Assembly: GCA_045837725.1 (NCBI GenBank)
Contig: JBEWZL010000044.1
Span: 372,001-436,000 of the forward strand
Source of the DNA: Vermamoeba vermiformis
Taxonomy: Eukaryota > Tubulinea > Echinamoebida
Length of the DNA stretch: 64,000 bases
Direction of reading: 5' to 3'
Part shown: piece after piece, positions 13,101 to 26,200 of the stretch
Layout of the letters: each line of letters begins with the position of its first letter
Numbering within the stretch: the stretch's first letter is position 1
Position numbers and translations under genes: made by a program
Notes under the pieces: model-generated
Told to the model about the DNA's origin: nothing
What the model saw: the letters and a program-made list of their open reading frames with translations, nothing else
Database searches by the model: none

Positions 13101-16100
13101 TGAATGCAATGCCCTGGAACACGCCGTTCTTGGTGAAGAAGATGGTGTTGGTATTCTTCACCCAGCCACATCCGACAATGTCTCCTGCGCCGTAGCTCGC
13201 TCCGTAGTGTTCGCCCGAGGGAACTGCGCTGTCTTCGTGCGAGGCGTAGCGCGAACTCAGCTTGTGTCCGTGCTCGCTGTAGTAGCCGAAGCCTGCATTG
13301 GTGCCGGGCAGACCGAGGGCTGGCAGCGAGGAGTCGGAGGGCCAGAGTCCTATTGCAATCATGCCGTGACTGGTGCGGGGGTCAGTTGAGGGGTGCATAT
13401 AGACAATCACTAGACTAGGTACTTACTCATCGGAGCCCACGTCATCAATGCGCACCTCAAAGTAGAAGAGCGACACGGACTCGGGGATGGTGCTGTCAGC
13501 TTTGAGCAGCACAGCTTGCGCACTGTGTTCGATGGGCCCTACCACAGTGGCAGTGCGATTGAAGGACGACAGCCGCACCGAGGGGTGTTTGGTCTGCGAG
13601 TCACGTGCCCACCCTGACGGCAGTGCCACGAGGGCGGAGCTGTAGAGCGGAAAGAACGGATGTGAGAGCGAGAGACGGCCTGGTCGCGCATCACCGCGGG
13701 GAGTGAGCAGCGTGAACACATTGCGAATCGAACCGAGCTGCAGTGTGGGCGAGGAAGAGGTGAGCAGCGATTGCAACAATTGACGCATGGTGGCACTGGT
13801 GGCTTGAATGCCGCGCTCAATGTCATTGCACGCCCAAGCCTGTACCGTGCCGAGTATTTCAAACAGCAGCGTGACTATGCGCAGAGGCCACTGCGTGTCG
13901 TCATTGGGCCCTGGTGAGGACGGAGCTGTGGTGACAGGCAGCGGTGTGACGACAGGTGTGGGCGTGAGGGTGGCCGCTGAGCCCGATGAGGAGGGCGAGA
14001 GATTGAGGGGCTGGGGCTCAGTCTGCGAGGGCGAGGAGTCTGTGCCGTCAATGCTGCCGCGCGGAGTGCTGGGTGCTGAGCTGATCGGCGTCTGTGTGGG
14101 GGGTGTGAGCGGTGTGGGACCGAGGGTAGAGCTGCTCTTGCTGAGTGGCACTGTGCCACTAGATGTCGAGGAGGGTGGTGGCACTGGCATGCTGGCACTG
14201 AGTGGATTGGCGTTATTGCTCGGCGCGGTAGTAGTCGTGCTGGGTGTGACCACGACAGAGGGTATCTGCGAGAGCGAGACGAGGGGCTGGGCAGGAAGTG
14301 GTGGCACCAGCACGGGCACGACGCAATCAGGGGCGAGTGTGGTGAGCGGCAGAGCTGTGGAGAGCAAGCGCAGCACTAACTTCTGCGCGTCAAAGTGACC
14401 GGACGTCAAGTAGCGCGTCCAGACCTGTGTGAAGGGTGGCTTGAGCAAGCGCGTGGTGACGGACTCGGAGCTGTTAGTGCCACTCTCGCTCTCTTCGCTC
14501 TCACTCGCAATCGCTTCACGCCGCTTGGCATCGATGATGGTGAGCAGATAGAGCAGCCGCACGAGTTCTAGCTGCTGCAGACTCGGTCCACTCTCACTCG
14601 GCGCAGTGCTCGTGGTGCCTGTGCTGGCCGGAGCGAGACTAGTGCGCGGTGAGACGAGTGTGTCCTCGCTGTTGGTGCTCCACGTGTTGGCGAAGTCGTC
14701 GAGGTGTGCAGCCATGAGTTTGAAGAAAGACTCTTTGAGGCCCAGGATGCCCTTGTGGTGCGGATGATCGCTCTCATCGGGTGTTGTGATCGTGTTCACC
14801 ACCATCAGCTTGAAGATGATCTTCGCATTGAAGTGCAGACGTCGTCGTGCGCGCTTGTCCTCTTCGCTCTCTTGCTGCGGACCCATCCACGAGCGCATGA
14901 TCAGACGATACAAAATAGGAAATATGCGCACCGAATTGAGGAACAGATAGTCTGCTGGCTTGAAGCTCAGTGCCCACGAGTCCAGCGCGAGCAGCTGCAG
15001 ATTGAAGTCGTTGTTGTTGTCGCGCAACAAGATACTCAGCTCATTCATCAGTTCAGTGAATGCCGTGTTCACTGAAGAGAGCAGTCGTGCACCACAGCCC
15101 GCGAGGTGATTGGCGTAGTGATGGGGCCAGCTGTTCTTGACTTGCCCGCTGTTGCGCAATGAGGGGCCTAAGAAGCACAGCGCTTCTATCTTCATCGAGT
15201 TGAAGGACGCGCGTGCGAGCAGTGCTCTGATGGCCTGCAGACCCATGGCACGACTGTTGGCACGGGAGCGACGCAACAGCAAGACACGGCGAATGTCTTG
15301 CACGGTGATGGGACCCAAGAGCAGCTCCAACAGTGTCTTGCTGATGACGCGGCGCTGCTTTGAAGTAGCTGGCACAGCGCGCAAGTGGACCAACAGCTCA
15401 GCCTTGGCACTCACACTCAGCGTCAGTTCGCGCCACATCTCTTCTTTGCTCTTCGTGCTGTCGTCTACCTCGGCCACGGCTTGCATGCGACGCAACAGTG
15501 TCTCGCGTGCAGTGCGCATGGTGCTGATGAGATCGAGCAGTGCGGCACTCGGCACGGGCAGCTGTGCATTCAGCGACTGGTGCAGCTGCAGACCTGGCAC
15601 AACGAGTGCACTGCGCGCTACTGCAAATTCATAGGCAGCGCGCGCGATGGTCAGGTGTCGCAAGAGTGCTGCGAGTATGGCGCGCTCGATTGGGATGAGA
15701 TTGGTGATCTTGATGATGGTCTGACCCGACTTGTCTGCTATCCACTGCGCGAACAGGAGGCCGAGGCCGCGCCCTTCTTTCACATCGAGACAGAAATCGC
15801 GTTCTGGATCAGCGGACAGCGGCATCGTGTTCAGATTGACGGGTGCGCTGTTGACAGGTGTCAAAAGCTTGTCCACCACATCCTCGCTGAGTCCGCCCTG
15901 AAAGATGTCCTCGCTCAACAGCTTGTCGTACACTCGCTCCTCTTCAATGAGTGCCTCGCCGCTGATCAGTGCTGCAGCGAGGTGACCGACCAGCGAGCAG
16001 AGTGTCTTCTCGAGGTGAATGCTCCACGGCATGGTGATCTTGCGACTGTCGGACATGTTGCCCATCACAATGCAGCGGTAGCCCCAGCGCGTGTTGATGG

Positions 16101-19100
16101 CTTCATCGCGCGGCACTGCAGTGCTGGGTCCGTTCTCTGAATGGAAGTGCAGCATCACCGTGTCACCTGGCACCAGCACGCGTCGCTTGGGCCAGCGCGT
16201 CCTGTCACCGCTGTATCTGTCACCAATGGGCACGAAGGACGGTGCCTTGCTGGTGGGCTCGAGACCCACTAAATAGTACTGGCTGTCAGCGGGGTCTGCA
16301 CTGAATCCTGTGCCCGGGACATTGAGCTGTGGGATGCAGAGCTGCAAGTAGTCACGTGACTGCTGCGAGTAACAGCGCTCATCGAACACAATCGACAAGA
16401 ACACCGCACCAGGCACGCGCACAATCACTTTGGTGTCGACCCCCGAGGCATAAGGGTGCTGTGACTCGACGACTTGGTGCGGTGCTGGATTGGCAGTGCC
16501 GAGGTTGTTGAAGCTGGCCGAGTGCGGGGCATTGAACTCACCGCTGTTGAATGTGAGCGAGTCCCTGTTGCTGTTGTTGCGCGTGAGGGGTGCGGGCAGA
16601 TTGATGGAGCCAGGCCCCATGCTCAAGTGCGCAGTCTTGCGGTGCTGCAGCTTGGGATTGCTGTCAGTGCGCTTGGAGGAGTGATCGAAGTCAATGGCCA
16701 TGAGTCGATTGATCTGATCCACCGCTTGAATGAGATCGAGTAGCTGTGGCATGATCTGATGGGCGAGCCAGCAGTTGTTGGAGAACAAGAACAGCGTGTG
16801 CATCAGTGTGGGCATGAGCGAGCCCACCACTGACCACTGAATCTCCGTCAAGTGATCGGGTGTGAGCGCGGTGAGTGAGGCACTGAGCACGCGATCGAAC
16901 AGCTCTTTGAACTGCGTGGTAATGAGCTGCACGTAGATGATGAGTGCGCGTGCGGGTATGTCCGAGGCCGAGGAGTACTTCTCTGCGCGCAACAAGAGGT
17001 CTTTTTGAATGGCTTGCAACAGGGGCAGCACGGGGGACAGCCCACTGCTGTTGAGTTCGTGCGCCTCTTTGACCAGACGCGTGATCAGCGGCACGAACAG
17101 ATGCAGCGGATCAATCTTGGACTCCTCGGGTATCTTCTCCATGCCCGCTGCGTCCATTTCATCGTCGCTGGGGGGCAGCACGAGATAGGACGGTGAGCGG
17201 TGATTGACGAGCACATCGAACAGCGAGTGCAGCAACATCTTGGAGCCAATGCCGAGCTCGTTGTGCACTACACTGGTGGACTGCGTGAGCAACTTCAAGA
17301 TGAAGCGCGCTTGTTCGGTGTGCGAGGGGTAGAACACTTCCAGACCCACTGTGAGCACGTCACACGCCTCCGACTGTATCTTCAGCATCAGTCGTGCGCA
17401 CTGTTCGTTGCGCGTGAGTTGTTTGTCGAGCGGTGCCTCGCTGATGAAATAGAGCAGCAGCTCACGAATGGACATGAGCAAGTTGTACTCGCGAGGCTTG
17501 GGCGAGGTGATGCCACTGTCTTCATCGAACAGACTCAGTGGCGGAGGGGCGAGGTTGATGTCGCGCGGGTGAATTTGATTCGCTGCCAGTCTGGTATACA
17601 TATGGTTAGCTCATTCATGAAACACAAATATACCGTATACCTGTGAATGTTGACTTTGAGAATGCGCAGACAATAGAGAGTGATCTGCAAGGGACGAGTG
17701 ATGTCCGGCACAGCTTCATTCTGAGCCTGCAGACTGGACTGCTGCAAGATCTGGTGCAACAGCTCATAGGTCTGACCGTGCACCTCCACGCAGAATGGTT
17801 CGCGCAGACTCGAGTGTCGCGAGGACGAGGTGGTGTTGGGCTTGCTGAAGTTGTTGAACAGATTGCTCTCGCGGTGCTTGCCCTCGCTCGAATTGGGCAT
17901 GGACTCCACGGAGAAGCGCGACAGGACTTGCAAGATGAGCTGCGCAATCTCCAAGGGCTGCAAATCTCGTCCTTCAGGGGGCAGTGCGACTTGATCGTCA
18001 TTGCTGCGCCGACTGCGCTTCAATTTGGGGAAGTGATGCTTGGGTGCAATGCCTTCATTCACGTACCAGGCCACTTCGAGCTCTGAACTCGAATACGACC
18101 AGATGACATTGTTCACGTGATCGTAACACACTGCCGGGCCTGCGTGCGAGAGATTGAATTAATGACTATATTAGGAAATAGTGCCAGCAACACTCACCAA
18201 TCGGCGTGTCAATAGGGAAATTTCCGACAAGAGTTCCATCGCGCAGATTGAAGCAGCGACAGATGTACGTTTGATTATCAAAGTTATATTCAGTGGCTAG
18301 AGGCGGGGGCACGACGACCATTAAATATTGACCGTTCGTGTAAAATGACGCCTTGTCCACACATTGTGCGCTGAGTACTGGTGCGGAAAAACTAGAGAAT
18401 TCTTTGCATTGACATGAGCTAATTAGTGCACGAACTAGACTTGACAATTATAAGGATTGCGTACCAGAATCAGGATAGCGCAGTTCGATGCGAGTGATGT
18501 GTCGCCAATCGACGAGTGGGTCATATATATCCACACAATACGAGCCCTGGCGACCTCCGCCCAACAGACCAATCACGTAGATCAATCGCCCGTCGCTGAT
18601 CACGGGAGTGCGCGATGAAGGGGACTCGGGCTTGACGAGCAGACCTGTGTGCAGTGTTGGACTGGGCAGGTCTTCGAGGCCCAATGTGACGAGTTTGATG
18701 CTGCTCGGAGTGGTCACGTAACTGCGCCAGACGAGCAGACTCGTGCCCACCACTGCCATTGAGCCGCGGTCAGCTGGCCAGTCCGAACGACGTGCGTAGA
18801 TACGACCCTGCAGTGTGCCTTGCAGTCCAGTCCCGACTTTGACGAGTCCGGAGCCGTCGTGCAGGTAGAGATATGCCCCGTCGGTGGCGAGACTCGGGGG
18901 TGATTCGGGATCACTGCGGGCCACTGTCATAATCTCCGACCATGAGATCGACCACGTGCCTGCAACATGTCAACAAGTGTCACATCAACACGCATACAGT
19001 GCTGTACGTACCACACAAGTTCTCGCGTTTGAGAGGACTGAGCGGCAGTTCAATGCGCCAGTCACACAACTTCTGCAGCATGGAGGTGATGTGCAGCGGG

Positions 19101-20231
19101 AATTGCGCGGCTTCTTTGTTCTGATCGCCGCTCTCTTTGTTCAACAAGGCAGCTATTACATTGAGAATACGGCGCAATGAACCCTGAGCGAGTGCGAGGC
19201 CAATGAGTGATTCGAGTGCCTTGCTCTTCACTTGTACATCCGCGCCACTCTCAAAGCGAGAGAGCAGCCAGCTGCGAAATGCATCGAGACAGTCTTCAGG
19301 CTCGTCTTTCAATGACAATAGCGGCAGTTCGTGCAGCAGTTCATTCAACGTGTCGATCAGTCGCACGTCGCGAGTACTGCTGATCTGCTCGCGCAAGAGT
19401 GCTACGAACATGCGTACAGTCATTCGTACAATACTGGGCACGTTCTGCTTTGACGCAGCGAATGCAGTGTCCGGATAAATACGTACGTCACCGATCTAAA
19501 GCACAGTTAGTTAAAGGTACACAGATCAATCGAAAAGATTTTCTCAAGCATGAGAATGGAAATCAATTTAAACTGCACCGATGAATCGATATCTTGTTCG
19601 TCAAATATTGTTAAAGCTCCGCATTATTGTATTGAAATGGGGAGCTCGGATCCAGTTTCGGAAATTTCAGAAAACAAGCAATTATTTGAATAGGAATGCC
19701 GTGAATGTCATATCAATACAATATAACTGATGTAATATGCATTCAAATCTGAAATTACTAACATTTCAATTGAAAATTTGCTAACCAAAAATTTAAAATG
19801 AAATAATTTCTTACCTGATCTCGAGCCCGTTCACGATTAAGGGCTAAATATATTCGCTTAATTATATACAAACGTTTTTTCAATATTGTCTCAAAATACT
19901 CCGATCTGACGGAGGAAGTGGCAAGTTGGTCGACTAATGACGAGATTATCGCTTGTTCTACGCGCTGTTCATCGACCATGCCGAAATATAACATATCGTC
20001 GAGCTTCAATTTGCTTTCTGCGACTTCATTGAACTGCTGGTCATTAGTGCTGCTTGTCTCCTCCACATCTGAGTTAGTATTGAGCATGTAGTACTTCTCA
20101 TTGGTGAATGTGTCATTAAATAAGTTCTCTTCAGGCACATTGAGCCAGATCTTGTCTTCAACGCTGGTTTGTGTCAGCACGGAGGGTGACAGATCAAAGG
20201 CTCCTTCGGGCTTCTTCTGACTATTGCCCAT
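7132..20231 (-). CDS. Giant HECT-type E3 ubiquitin ligase with SPRY and PH domains (HECTD4-like)
   Basis: A 13-kb gene encoding roughly 3,900-4,000 residues. Most coding lies in two very large exons (about 17601-13423 and 13410-10870), and one 320-bp intron follows the first exon (about 19497-19814). The N-terminus starts M-G-N-S-Q-K-K. A SPRY domain straddles the intron near 13400, with G-F-G-Y-Y-S and N-G-V-F-Q-G-I-A-F. A PH domain lies at about 11210-10915 (G-Y-M-N-K-Q-G-K-M-F-K-Q-W-K-K-Y-W-F). The C-terminal HECT domain (about 9000-7132) contains the G-G-P-Y-R-E motif and ends with the catalytic cysteine in P-E-A-Q-T-C-F-F, codon near 7366-7368. HECT ligases form a thioester with ubiquitin before transferring it to substrate. 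Size, order of parts and the region of Q-G-S-L-R armadillo-like sequence fit HECTD4. A Lys-rich insert at about 9540-9600 could be a nuclear signal. The substrate is unknown. Confidence 0.85.
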
Positions 20232-20440
20232 TCTTCGCTAAGCGAATGGATATAATATATATACTAAAATGAATATTTACACGTAATTCCGTTCTCTTCT
20301 CTTCTCGCGCACGTACATTTCGAGATAAATAAACGGGGTGTGAAAAAATTTCAATTTTGTCCTTCGCTCACAATCGCGTGCGTTATTTTACTATAATTAT
20401 ATTGTCAATAGCAGCTACATGCGCAAATAATTAAATCATC

Positions 20441-21692
20441 ATGTTGCGTCATATTGCCAAAAAAGTTTACGCTGCCCAACAGATCCGCACTTATTGTTCA
20501 AACTCGAGACAGATATTTGACCGTGAAACTAAGAAAAAGCAGCGCGATAGAACAGCATTATTAGAGAATAGCAAAGATTTTGATTATTTGCGCGAGGAAA
20601 TTGCAAGCAGTTTGTTGGATCGGCTAGATGTATGAAAACTACTTTCAAAAATTCGTTTTAATTTAAAATAATTGGATAATATGCGCTACACATACACATA
20701 AATACGAAAATAATAGCAAATATTTTTTAGGATGTGCTGGACAGAGAATTTCCTGTGGCAGCTGATCTGGGCTCACTGACAGGCGTGAATTTAAAGCACA
20801 TTCAAGACAAGGGCGGCATTAAAAAGCTGTTTCAAGTAGAACTATCAGGTACGTCCTATAATACACACTATTTGAATAACACGATTTTCAATCAGAGAAA
20901 ATGCTGCGACGCGATGAAAAAGACGACGCCAAGTATGAACGTAAGCGAAAAGTACTTTGAAAGATGTTAATTAATTGCGTACAATATTAGTTAAACCAAT
21001 TCGTGTTGTTGGTGACGAGGAATTCGTTCCGTTCAAGGCCAAGTCGCTGGATCTGATCTTCAGCAACCTCAGTTTGCACTGGGTAAACGATCTACCTGGC
21101 TCACTAATTCAAATTCGACACACTCTTAAAGAGGATGGTCTATTCTTGGCTGCAATGCTCGGCGAGAACACGCTGATTGAGCTGCGCAATTCATTTTACT
21201 TGGCAGAACAAGAGCGCGAAGGAGGACTCAGCCCGCACGTGTCGCCCTTCGCAGGAGTGGCGGACATGGGCAACTTACTCACTCGCGCTGGATTTGCACT
21301 GCCTACAGTCGATACAGAGTCCTTTACGATTCGCTACAAAGATCCGTGGGTGTTGTTTTCAGATCTGCGTGCCATGGGTGAATCAAATGCGATCTCGAAG
21401 CGCAGATTATACACACCTCCATCTACGCTAATGGCAGCAGCAGCGGCGTATCAAGCGATGTACGGTGCAGCAGATGGATCGATTCCAGCTACATTTCAAG
21501 TACGTTAGTTCACCTCCTAATTGTAATTTACCAGGCTCTAATGATGACCATAATTAGGTTGTATATATGATTGGTTGGGCTCCGTCAAAGAATCAGCCAC
21601 AACCCAAAAAGCGTGGCTCAGCGACGCATTCCTTAAAAGATATCGAAAATATTACGACAGGAGGGTGTCGCAAAGATTTATCTAACAAATAA
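20441..21692 (+). CDS. NDUFAF5: NDUFAF5, mitochondrial complex I assembly methyltransferase-fold protein
   Basis: Five exons (20441-20629, 20731-20848, 20896-20940, 20991-21499, 21558-21692) join in phase to give about 331 residues. The first 25 residues are basic and hydroxylated (M-L-R-H-I-A-K-K-V), like a mitochondrial presequence. The body closely follows human NDUFAF5: F-D-R-E near the N-terminus, D-E-E-F-V-P-F, N-L-S-L-H-W-V-N-D-L-P, the E-R-E-G-G-L-S-P-H-V-S-P-F block and the R-G-S-A-T end. The family modifies an arginine of NDUFS7 during assembly of the peripheral arm of complex I in the matrix. The SAM-binding glycine motif is weak: D-L-G-S-L-T-G where relatives have D-L-G-C-G-x-G. 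The stop codon lies 38 bp from the stop of the convergent malate dehydrogenase gene, so the 3' UTRs probably overlap. Confidence 0.92.
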
Positions 21693-21730
21693 TAAATGTG
21701 ACATTAATCAACACTCTGGGTGTGATTAGC

Positions 21731-23087
21731 TTAGATGCCGAGGATGTGGAAGGCAACGTCCTAAATATGGGTCATTAATATCACGCAAACTACAATTATC
21801 AATTAACTAAATTATTTCAAACAATTACGAGCCATTAAATAGGGTTAATTATGACATACCTTCTCTTCCTTGAGTTCGTTGTAAGTGTCAGTCATCTTCT
21901 TGCGCGAGAACTCGTCCACGCTGAGGCCCTGCACAATTTCGTACTTGCCGTTCTTGCAGCGGACAGGGAAGGAGTAGATGACACCTTCAGGGATCTCGTA
22001 AGAACCGTCAGACATCACGGCCATGGATACAAATTCGTTGTCAGCAGTGCCGAAGATCCAGTCGCGCAAGTGATCGATGATGGCATTGGCAGCAGAGACC
22101 GCGGATGAGGCACCGCGCGCGTTGATGATGGCAGCACCACGTTGTTGCACAGTGCTGATGAATTCACCGTGCAACCAGTCCTGGTCATTCACGGCCTGAG
22201 TGATGGCTTGGCCGTTGACAGTGCCGTGCGAGACATCGGGGTATTGAGTGCTGCTGTGATTGCCCCAAATGATGACGTTCTTCACGCTTTGCACGGTAGC
22301 ATTGGCACGACGAGCCAAGAGTGACTTGGCGCGGTTGTGATCGAGACGTGTCAAAGCACTGAAGTTTTGTGGGCCAAGATTGGGAGCGGACTTGAGGGCG
22401 ATCAAACAGTTGGTATTTGCGGGGTTACCGACGACCAACACCTTGACGTCCTTCTTGGCGTAATCGCTCAATGCGCGGCCTTGTTCCTTGAAAATACCGC
22501 AGTTCTTTTCGAGGAGATCCTTGCGCTCCATACCAGGTCTGCGAGGGAAAGCACCGACCATGATGCAAATATCGATATTTTCGAAGGCAGTCTTGAGGTC
22601 AGTAGTAGCCACAACACCTAAATATTTAGAGGGAATTTAACTTATTTGTTTACGATCCGCTCAGGGTAAAGTACTTTACAAATTTGCCGTCAAAAAATAC
22701 TTAAATAATGTACAATAATATCCACAATTATACAGGATCCTAAATACCAATGTTGCAAAATGAAAAATTTTTCGATCGAATAATTCGTGAATTGATTAGA
22801 TAATTATATTACCCTTCAACAATGGGAAAGCGCAATCTTCCAACTCCATGACAGTGCCATCGAGTTGTTTTTGCATGGGAGCAATATCAAGCATATGCAA
22901 GATGACAGGTTGATCAGGACCCAAGAGGTCACCACGAGCAACAGCAGTGACGAGCACGTAGCCGATTTGACCGGCAGCACCAGTAACGAGAATTCGCTTG
23001 GCTTCCTTGGACTAGAAAAGCATAGTCATTAAAGCTGGTCAGGTATACCTAGGAAGGTCTGAAATTGTTTAGTAGATGACTTACCAT
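21731..23087 (-). CDS. MDH1: Cytosolic malate dehydrogenase
   Basis: Converts malate and NAD+ to oxaloacetate and NADH. The product has about 335 residues and starts directly with the NAD-binding loop (G-A-A-G-Q-I-G-Y) without a targeting peptide, so it is the cytosolic type. Further hallmarks are the substrate-loop arginines in [24 protein letters not shown], and the catalytic histidine in [11 protein letters not shown]. Exon 1 carries only the ATG (23085-23087), immediately followed by GTAAG. The large exon ends at a GTATGT donor near 21858, and the true C-terminus, D-V-A-F-H-I-L-G-I, is a short last exon ending at 21731. Reading through the donor would give a false V-C-H-N end. Confidence 0.95.
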
Positions 23088-23284
23088 TGTATGAGTTGTG
23101 GAGTTGTGTTTGGATTGAAGAGTGAATGGTAAATTAAACAACACCGCTTGATAAAACAAATCACGCTCGTCCTTGGGAATTTCACTAAAATTTGGCTTGT
23201 TGAAATTATCAATTTTAACTTCGTCTGTACAAATCGGCCGTATTATTTACAATATTAACAATCTACAATTCTAAATACATTGGT

Positions 23285-26200
23285 CTAGTCGCGCTGGTTG
23301 TGATTCTCGTTCTGTCCCAAGAGCTGCGGCAGACAAGTGAACAGCACATTCATGTCTTTCTCCATCTCAAACAGTCGCTCCAACCACGCTACGATTATTC
23401 ATTAGTCACATCTTTAAGACATTACCAACAAGTACCTTCACGTTTCGAATTGAGTTTGAGCGCGTGTGCGTACTGTTCAAGCCGTTGTTTCTGTTTGGCG
23501 GCAATGTCGCTGATCTGTCGCGCACTCCACTGTGGCAGCGGCTGTTCGGTCTTGACTGGCGCGGTCTGCACTCCTTCGCGTCTGAACTGGTAGTAGAACT
23601 GCTTGCCTGGGGGATTCCACACCATCTCTTGAACCTCCTACTCGTTGTTAATACTACACCAATCAGAGTTGGCCGAATTTACCCTTTGAGGATCAGTGTA
23701 CACGAGATACACCGGTACTGAGAGCAGATCTGGATCGTTGGGTAAAAAATCGAGTGCTGGTGTGATAGCCCAATAGCAATTCTAACCGTAACACCCTTGT
23801 TAGTGACAAGTCATATTACGCAGCGGTATTACCTTCTCGGGATCAAATGTTGTTTTAGCAATGTGATCGCCAAACGCGACTTTAATTTGCAGATATTTTT
23901 CGCGATCTTGACAGCCATCGCAATAGACAAACACGAGAGTACCACCATTAGCAGAACCTAATTCATTGTAAGAGTCAATAAGTGCATTAATTAAGTGGTA
24001 AACGTACCTCTGTTCGGTGTCACATTAGTGATGAGTGGATAGCCGTGCACCGAGACTTGACTGGAGTAATTGCCGTGCTCCGCATCTGCGCCTTCATCGA
24101 TAGAGTGCGTCTTCTCTGCGTCAGAATGATCGTCGTGTCGCGGCAGTGGTTGCGGACTCGAGTCACCGATCAATTCCTCCTCCTCTTCGTATTCATTGTC
24201 GTCCATGTACTCGTCTTGTTCTACTGCCTGCTCTTCACCGTCCTCAAACTGCAGTGCATTGGGCTGCACTGACATCGGATTGTTCACGTCAATGGTGAGT
24301 GATTTGTTCAGGTCATTGTGCTTGGTGTCGTACGGTGTGGGGAAGAACGCGCCTTCTTGTTCGCCTTGTCCCTCTGGCTCTTGCAAATCAGCCGCGACAG
24401 GTATTTCGTTGTCGTACTCTTCTTCTACGGGCAGTTCTTGTTCGTTGTAAAGATCTTCCTGATATTCCATTTGCTCTTCTGCGCCATAGACATCTGGCTC
24501 GTGATACTCGGGCACGGGTGCAACTGCGTTGTAGGGTCGCTGTGACGGTAGTCGCTCCCTGGTCTGCGATCGTATTTGACTGTGGAACAACGCTTGTGAA
24601 GGCTCGCTGTTATTGTTGCTGTTGCTGTTCAAGCGCTGCGAAGTGACCATCCACTCAATGTCCAGTGAAATGGGCTCGGAGTCCTTTCGTTCCAAAACTG
24701 GTTGTCGTGCCTGGCCTTCACTTCGATCGAGCTTTTTCTTCTTTGTCGGACTCGAGTGCTTGGTCTTGTGTTCAACGGGGCGAGGTCTTTTCTTGTCTTC
24801 GGTGCTCTTAGGTGTCTCGATGACAGGTTTGATGCTGCGCGACGGCAACTTCTTCTTCGGTGATTTTTGCTTAGCAATATTGGTGCGCGTCTTCTCTGGC
24901 TCAAAGTGCATTAGTGCACCAGGGACAAAGGACGAATCTGCCAGTCGATTGGTAGTTTTGGTACTCCGCGGTGGTTGAAACATGAACTCGTCGGACAGTG
25001 ACTCGGACGATGAAGATGACACGCGTGCTTTGGTCTTGCTTGGAGGCGCTGCTTTCTTCTTCACAGCTGTCTTCTTTGTCTTAACCTGTCGCACATCGTC
25101 ACTTGTGTTTTCACTGCCAGTATTCTGTTCTACGCTGTCAGCCAGTGGTTCTAATCCAACAGGAGCTGCGAGTACTCGTCGCATGGTCTGTGCGGCTTCA
25201 ACTAATGAGTCTGCTTTGCCTCTATTGGGCTTGTTGATGACAGTTTTGAAATCACTCGCCGCAGTCACAAACTTGTTCTTCGGAGGACCCATCAATATCT
25301 GTCCTGAATGCGACAAAGGGTTTTTGTGTGGTGTAGATGCAGCGATGGTGCGTGAGCTGCCTTGTGTCTGCGAGGGTACAAACACATTCGAGGTTTGTGA
25401 GGGTACATTGCGCGGAGCTGGCACGGACTCTGCAGTCTTTGGTGGTGCTTGATCCGCACTGAGATCTATCGGCCCAGTGTGAAGATGTTCTTCGAGATTG
25501 AACACAAAGGCCATCTCCGAGAGACGAGCTTGTATCTTGTAGCACTCTTCGACCCACTGTTTGACGACTAAGAGAGGCTTGCTGCGCATTGTCAACAAGC
25601 GAGATATTGTTCTCAGTTGTCTGAAGGATCGTTAAGCTCAGGTGCAGTACATAATAATGTAGTACGTACGATTTGGAGGAGTCTCCAATGACTACATGCG
25701 TGACATTTGAGATGTGATCGACGGCCAGGTCAATGCACTTGCCACCCATCTGTCGCACCATGTTCTGAAACAGTTCTGACACTTCATCTGCAAAGCCGCA
25801 CAAGTACAACGAACAGTCAGCGAGCGGTCTCTTCTCACTCTCCGGCACTGACTTGATCACAGGCTGCGAGGCCGTGACGCTCTTGTGCGCGGTGTGTTGC
25901 GTGACTTGCGAGCAGGCAGGAGTGGCGTTCTTGTACTTCTGCACCAAGTCGCGGGGAGTGGCAGGCATCAATGAGGACGCCAGGCCGTTGATGTTGCTGA
26001 CCACTGAACTCGCAGGTGGTGTCAAGAGCTCTTTAGAATTGTCCGCGCTGAAGTAGCTTTGTGCTGTCAGCTGTGACTGACGCAGTTGTGACGGTGCAGG
26101 CAAGGCCAATTGATTTTTAGCTGCTTGAATCACAAACTTGTCTTCTGGCAGAGCAACTGAAAGACCAATTCGGTGAGTTCATATACTAGTGTCACCGCTG

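Noticed and set aside
21845-21860. Malate dehydrogenase ending in V-C-H-N
   Set aside because: These codons are the GTATGT splice donor read through; a short exon ending at 21731 gives a normal C-terminus.
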